DNA of 10,114 bases, from contig JAQUQF010000041.1 in assembly GCA_028749105.1 (NCBI GenBank), positions 1 through 10,114 on the forward strand, read 5' to 3'. A program made the position numbers and the translations under genes. The notes under the pieces are model-generated. The model was not told the origin of the DNA, made no database searches, and worked only from the letters and a program-made list of their open reading frames with translations. This DNA is from Acidobacteriota bacterium (GTDB taxonomy: Bacteria > Acidobacteriota > Aminicenantia > UBA2199). Shown here piece after piece: positions 6,476-10,114 of this stretch (the first letter of the stretch is position 1; each line of letters begins with the position of its first letter).

Positions 6476-9296
6476 CAACCGATTGAAGACGCTGCAGCTG
6501 GCGGACAAGCTGTTCAAGCAGGGGAAGATCGAAGCCGCCATAAAGGAATACCAGAAGATCATCGAGGTGAAGCCTGATGATCTCGAGGTGCGCCGCATCA
6601 TGGGCGACCTTTTTCTCAAGATCAACAAGCTCCCGGAAGCATTCAAGCAGTTCGAATGGATATCGGACTTCTACCTGAAGGAAGGCTTTTTCACCAAAGC
6701 CATCGCCATGTACAAGCGGATCACCCGCCTCGATCCCCAGAACGAGTCGATCTCGTTCAAGCTGGCCGACCTCTATTCCAAACAGGGTCTCACCATCGAG
6801 GCCAAACAGATCTACCTGGAGCTGGCTGAGGAATACAAGCGGCAGAACAACCAGAAAAAAGCCCTGGGCATCTACAAGAAGATCCTGGAAATGGACCGCG
6901 GCAACATCAAGATGCGCGTCCTGCTGGCAGACAACTACCTGCGCGAGGGGATGAAGGAGGAGGCCGTCAGCGAGTACCTTACCAGCAGCGACATCCTGAT
7001 CAAGAAGAAGGAGTATCCCCAGGCCGAGGAACTCCTGATGCAGACCTACGGCAAGGTCAAGCACCTGAAGGTCTTCGAAAAGCTGATTTCCTGCTACATC
7101 ACCCAAGGCAACAGCAGCAAGGCCATCCAGATGCTGCGCAACCTGGGGGACGAGATTTTCAAGCACCTGGACCTGTTGAAAATGCTCGGCGAACTGTACT
7201 TCAAGAGCAACCTCATCGAGGAGGCCGAGCAGGTATACAAGAAAATCGCCGAGATCGACCCCAACGAGACCGAAGTGATCATGAGGCTCGGCAAGGTCTA
7301 CCTGCAGCGTGAGGAGATCGACAAGGCGTTCCAGATCTTTCTGCCCACGATCAACCATTACATCGAGAAGGAAAAGTACGACGAAGCAAATTCGCTGCTG
7401 CGCTTCATCATCACCTCGAACAACACGTACCTGCCAGCCTTGAACAAGCTGGCGGAGATCTTCAAGGCGACCAAGAAGACCAGCAGCTTGATCGCCCTGT
7501 ACGAGTCCCTGCTGCCGATCTACGAGCAGCGCAACATGAAGTCGGAGCTGATCGCCGTCCTGAATGAACTGATCGAGATGTCGGATTCGCCCTTCGCCTA
7601 CCAGGAGCAGCTCGGCCGCCTGACCGGGGAACCGGCGGCTCAGGACGAAGAGAACAAGCAGGAGCGGGAATTCATCGCCTTCCAGCTGAACAACGCCGAC
7701 CAGGCCCTGAAAAGCAACAACTTCAAGCGGGCGGCCGAACTCCTGAAGACGGCCCAGAACGCCTTCCCGAACAACATCGACATCCGTGTCAAGCTGTTCG
7801 ACGTGTACCAGATGAGCAACGACATCGAGTCTCTTCTCAGCGAGGGAATCGAGCTCCTGAAGGTCTACAAGCGGGAGAATCGCGACGACGACTACAAACT
7901 CCTGCTCGAAAAGCTGACCAAGCTGAAGCCCAGCGATGAGCGGCTGCTCGACCTGAGCGGCCATGAGCGGACCAACATCGAGATCGACTTCGACCACGCC
8001 GAGATGATCGAGCAAATGCAGGAGCTGCGGCAGCCCGGAATCGGCGAGGTGGACTTCGATGTCGCCAAGGCGGAGGAGGATGTATTCCTGCTCAAAGGCG
8101 AGGACAGCCTGCAGATGAAGACCGATGCCGAGAGCCGGAAGGGCCTCACCTCCCACCTGGCCGAGCTCGACTTTTACATCAGCGAGGGCTTTTTCAGCAA
8201 CGCGGAAAAAGCGCTGGACCGGCTGCAGAAGGAGTATCCGGAAAGCCGGGAGATCCATTCCCGTCTGGCCCGGATCAAGAAGGCCCGGGAAGTTCAGCCG
8301 GAAAAAACCGACTCCATCCACGTTAAGCCCGAGAAGACCGGTCAGATCGAGATTCAGTCCTCGATCGCCCAGGAAAGCGACACGCTGCAGAAGTTCGAGG
8401 ACTCCAAGATCGAGATCAGGCTCGACAGTTTGCTGAGCAAGCCCGAGGAGAAGATCGCATCCAGCGACTTCGCCGAGATAGACGACCTGCAGTTCGATAT
8501 TGAGATGGAGGAGCCGGAGGGCAGGGAAGCGGCGCCGCTGATCGAGATCGATCAGGAGCAGATCATCCAGGCGCCGACCCCCGGCCCGAGGGACAAGGCC
8601 GTTGACCCGAACTACCTCGGCTCCAGCGCCGATTTCCTGGATATCGACAACATCTTCACCAGCGAGGAAGCGCCGGCCGGCAGCGAATCGCCTTTCCACG
8701 ACATCGACGAGATCGACCTCGCCGAGAGCCAGGTGGACATCCTGAAGAGCGAGAGCCTCTTCCTCGACGAAGAGGAGTTCTACGAATCCGAAAAGCTTGT
8801 CCCTTCCGAGCTGAGCGCCATCAAGCACTGGGTGGACGAGCTCCAAAAGCAGCGGACGTCGACGATTGAAAAGAACATGATGGAGATCTTCAAGGAATTC
8901 AAGAAGGGTGTCGATGAAAAGATCAGCCAGGAAGATTACGATACGCGCTACAACCTGGGCATCGCCTATAAGGAAATGGGCTTGATCGAAGAAGCCATCC
9001 ATGAGTTCCTGATTTCTTCCAAGCAGCCCCTGAAATTCTTCGACTCGGCCGGGCTGCTCGGTATCTGCTTCCGGGAAAAGGGGATGATGGACGAAGCCAT
9101 CAACTGGTTTGAAAAGGCCCTGGAGATACAGGGCCGCGCAGGCGACGAATACAATGCCGTCAAGTACGAAATCGTCCAGACCGCCAAGCTGAAAGAGGAC
9201 TACCCGCTGGCCAAGAAACGGGCTTCCGAGATCCTGAATGACGATCCCAACTACCGCGACATCAGAAAAGTCTTCGAAGAACTGAAGGACAAATAG
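6465..9296 (+). CDS. Large cytoplasmic tetratricopeptide-repeat protein with an acidic linker
   Basis: This 943-residue protein has no signal peptide or membrane segment, so it is probably a cytoplasmic scaffold for protein-protein contacts. Residues about 8-385 carry a run of TPR-type helix pairs (for example ADKLFKQGKIEAAIKEYQKI and LADLYSKQGLTIEAKQIYLE), with further helical pairs at about 400-500. A mostly acidic, probably disordered region covers about 500-790, interrupted by one TPR-like pair at about 562-595. It contains recurring D/E-I-D patches such as NIEIDFD, LIEIDQEQ, FLDIDNIF and HDIDEIDL. The C-terminus (about 815-943) returns to TPRs, beginning at YDTRYNLGIAYKEMGLIEEA. From memory, comparable proteins occur in acidobacterial and deltaproteobacterial genomes without an assigned role. 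It overlaps rnhB by 11 bases and lacks a clear ribosome binding site, which suggests coupling. Not one TTA, CTA or TCA codon occurs in the whole gene. Confidence 0.88.
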   Translation: MAVDNRLKTLQLADKLFKQGKIEAAIKEYQKIIEVKPDDLEVRRIMGDLFLKINKLPEAFKQFEWISDFYLKEGFFTKAIAMYKRITRLDPQNESISFKLADLYSKQGLTIEAKQIYLELAEEYKRQNNQKKALGIYKKILEMDRGNIKMRVLLADNYLREGMKEEAVSEYLTSSDILIKKKEYPQAEELLMQTYGKVKHLKVFEKLISCYITQGNSSKAIQMLRNLGDEIFKHLDLLKMLGELYFKSNLIEEAEQVYKKIAEIDPNETEVIMRLGKVYLQREEIDKAFQIFLPTINHYIEKEKYDEANSLLRFIITSNNTYLPALNKLAEIFKATKKTSSLIALYESLLPIYEQRNMKSELIAVLNELIEMSDSPFAYQEQLGRLTGEPAAQDEENKQEREFIAFQLNNADQALKSNNFKRAAELLKTAQNAFPNNIDIRVKLFDVYQMSNDIESLLSEGIELLKVYKRENRDDDYKLLLEKLTKLKPSDERLLDLSGHERTNIEIDFDHAEMIEQMQELRQPGIGEVDFDVAKAEEDVFLLKGEDSLQMKTDAESRKGLTSHLAELDFYISEGFFSNAEKALDRLQKEYPESREIHSRLARIKKAREVQPEKTDSIHVKPEKTGQIEIQSSIAQESDTLQKFEDSKIEIRLDSLLSKPEEKIASSDFAEIDDLQFDIEMEEPEGREAAPLIEIDQEQIIQAPTPGPRDKAVDPNYLGSSADFLDIDNIFTSEEAPAGSESPFHDIDEIDLAESQVDILKSESLFLDEEEFYESEKLVPSELSAIKHWVDELQKQRTSTIEKNMMEIFKEFKKGVDEKISQEDYDTRYNLGIAYKEMGLIEEAIHEFLISSKQPLKFFDSAGLLGICFREKGMMDEAINWFEKALEIQGRAGDEYNAVKYEIVQTAKLKEDYPLAKKRASEILNDDPNYRDIRKVFEELKDK

Positions 9297-9393
9297 GCAC
9301 TTTTTTATATGTTTCGCTGGCTGGTTCACCCAATGGGATTATCGAAAAAAACTGGACGATAGCTGGCAATCGACCATTTGATTGAGACATGAT

Positions 9394-9471
9394 GGAATTT
9401 TGTGATATTTCATAGGACCTGAAGCCCTTCCTGCATTGATCATTTTCAGCTATGGGGAATTTTGTGATATT
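9394..9471 (+). repeat. 16-bp perfect direct repeat, operator-like
   Basis: GGAATTTTGTGATATT occurs at 9394-9409 and again at 9456-9471, a period of 62 bases or about six helical turns. The bases on each side differ, so the identity is confined to the 16-mer. The second copy ends four bases before TTGACA (9475-9480). The arrangement suggests paired sites for a DNA-binding regulator. No regulator family is identified. Confidence 0.7.
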
Positions 9472-9474
9472 CGC

Positions 9475-9503
9475 TTGACAAAGAAAGCAGATACCACTAT
9501 TTG
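9475..9503 (+). promoter_or_regulatory. Possible promoter of the 3' partial gene
   Basis: A perfect TTGACA lies at 9475-9480. At 17 bp spacing the -10 position reads TATTTG (9498-9503), which matches only 3 of 6 bases. The -35 box is good and the -10 box poor, which would fit an activator-dependent promoter given the direct repeat just upstream, or a chance hexamer. Confidence 0.3.
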
Positions 9504-9562
9504 GTTTTCTTCAAATGCAACAGCCTTCCACTTGCCGCCAGGAAGCGAGAGGAGAAAGGACC

Positions 9563-10114
9563 TTGACCCCGCATTTCGCCCACCAGGACCGCCAGGCATG
9601 CGAACAGTGGCGCAGGGAAAAGCTCTCCCGGCTCACCATCCCCAACTCCCCCGAGACACTGGCCCGCCTTCACGGAATTTACGCCTTCCACTCCAGCCTG
9701 CTGCAGAATATCGAGGATTTCACCCCGGGCAACTTCCATATCAGCGTCCTGACGCAACCCTTCGTCCCCAGCCGCCCCGATGCCTTGTCACGGCTGCCGG
9801 CGGCGCACGCCGCGGTCGCCCTGGAGCAGTGCCTGGCTCTCCTTGATGCCGCCAGGAAATGGAACATGAATTTCATCGATTTTTCCAGGTTCCAGGTCCT
9901 GCCCACCGGGTCGCTGCGCTTTGCTTGGACACTGGAGTCCAAGGAGCTGCCGGCCACGGGCGACATTATCCGGCTTTTTCGGGACCACCGCAATTTGCGC
10001 AGCGGCAGTCCCCCAAGGGGACGGCGCAGCCAAGCTGACGCCAGCCCCCCAAGGGGACGGCGCAGCCAAGCTGACGCCAGCCCCTACCTATGCCGCCGCG
10101 AGGACTTCGCTTCC
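9563..10114 (+). CDS. 5' part of an unrecognised gene, interrupted in frame by a palindromic repeat
   Basis: The frame is open from 9479 to the window end, and the C-terminus lies outside. I prefer the TTG at 9563 because AGGAG (9550-9554) is eight bases upstream. An ATG at 9515 in the same frame would add 16 residues but has no ribosome binding site. The 184 visible residues have strongly G/C third positions, as in neighbouring genes. No signal peptide or membrane segment is seen. The N-terminus is helical and rich in charged residues (HQDRQACEQWRREKLSRL). The section ALEQCLALLDAARKWNMNFI followed by DFSRFQVLPTGSLRFAW faintly recalls the catalytic-loop and 'DFG'-side strands of a degenerate protein kinase, but the resemblance is weak and no catalytic motif is intact. 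Residues 149-172 are two copies of SPPRGRRSQADA encoded by a 36-bp repeat. The gene appears to be separately transcribed after the spacer. Confidence 0.7.
   Translation, partial: MTPHFAHQDRQACEQWRREKLSRLTIPNSPETLARLHGIYAFHSSLLQNIEDFTPGNFHISVLTQPFVPSRPDALSRLPAAHAAVALEQCLALLDAARKWNMNFIDFSRFQVLPTGSLRFAWTLESKELPATGDIIRLFRDHRNLRSGSPPRGRRSQADASPPRGRRSQADASPYLCRREDFAS
10006..10084 (+). repeat. Two tandem 36-bp palindromic repeat units plus a partial third, inside a reading frame
   Basis: Units lie at 10006-10041 and 10042-10077 and differ at one base (T10009 against C10045); the first seven bases of a third unit follow at 10078-10084. Each unit contains CCCC-AA-GGGG and a hairpin GGCG-CAGC-CAA-GCTG-A-CGCC (first copy 10023-10042, second 10059-10078) with one bulged A. 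The length of 36 is a multiple of three, and each unit encodes SPPRGRRSQADA, so the host frame is kept. Confidence 0.9.

Larger units (their letters stand above)
9297..9562. other. AT-richer intergenic spacer, no gene seen
   Basis: No convincing coding frame is present and base composition drops sharply in GC. The TAG of the TPR gene is followed at 9301-9306 by six T residues. The hairpin before it (AGTCTTC pairing with GAAGAACT with one bulge, inside the end of the gene) is poor and distant, so termination here is uncertain. The spacer holds a 16-bp direct repeat and a TTGACA box, described separately. It probably contains the control region of the gene starting near 9563. Confidence 0.6.

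Noticed and set aside
6453..9329. A 958-codon open frame on the minus strand covering the whole TPR gene.
   Set aside because: It is exactly in codon phase with the TPR gene, so it stays open only because that gene uses no TTA, CTA or TCA codons. Its translation is a Leu/Val/Gln/Asp-rich mirror without domains, and the sense frame has clear TPR repeats.
9436..9846. A 136-codon plus-strand frame starting in the AT-rich spacer.
   Set aside because: Its composition turns Pro/Arg-rich where it overlaps the better frame starting at 9563, and its start lies in the direct repeat region with no ribosome binding site.
9497..10069. Three minus-strand frames opposite the 3' partial gene.
   Set aside because: The plus frame is open through the region with strong G/C third-position bias; the minus frames are short and domain-free.
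10006..10084. The 36-bp repeats as the start of a CRISPR array.
   Set aside because: The units are directly adjacent with no spacers, are in frame with a gene, and no cas gene is in view.

Overview
The window reads as ordinary chromosomal DNA from a GC-rich, Gram-negative-type (diderm) bacterium. It carries an outer-membrane FadL-type barrel, exported proteins with signal peptides, and a bacterial ribosomal protein gene next to rnhB. Codon third positions are strongly G/C. The mix of an EndoQ-type PHP nuclease, a very long TPR protein and an L19 with a Lys/Ala-rich N-terminal extension would suit an uncultured lineage near Acidobacteriota/Aminicenantes or the old Deltaproteobacteria. That placement is a guess from style, not a measurement. 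No tRNA, rRNA, CRISPR array, integrase or transposase was seen.

Layout, all genes on the + strand: (i) the 3' tail of an upstream gene (1-99), closed by a clear intrinsic terminator (157-181). (ii) A membrane protein of unknown function (207-1247) with one N-terminal and three C-terminal membrane segments and a pair of LPPC motifs in its large loop. (iii) A two-gene unit: a secreted TIM-barrel glycoside hydrolase (1326-2780) with a divergent 'CFI-box'-like C-terminal domain, whose TGA abuts the ATG of an EndoQ-type DNA-damage endonuclease (2781-3980). The unit has a near-consensus promoter placed so that transcription should begin on the A of the hydrolase ATG, which would make a leaderless mRNA. 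(iv) A FadL/OmpP1-family outer-membrane channel (4034-5284) with its own promoter overlapping the endoQ stop codon. (v) An apparent operon rplS-rnhB-TPR protein (5451-9296) behind a good promoter at 5383-5411, with the genes overlapping by 1 and 11 bases. (vi) An AT-richer spacer (9297-9562) holding a 16-bp direct repeat beside a TTGACA box. (vii) The 5' part of an unrecognised gene (9563 to the window end), interrupted in frame by two copies of a 36-bp palindromic repeat.

The points most worth following are the predicted leaderless hydrolase transcript, the EndoQ homologue translationally coupled to a secreted hydrolase, the in-frame palindromic repeat, the 16-bp operator-like direct repeat, and the extended L19. 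I see no defence system or other multi-gene novelty that the sequence alone would prove.
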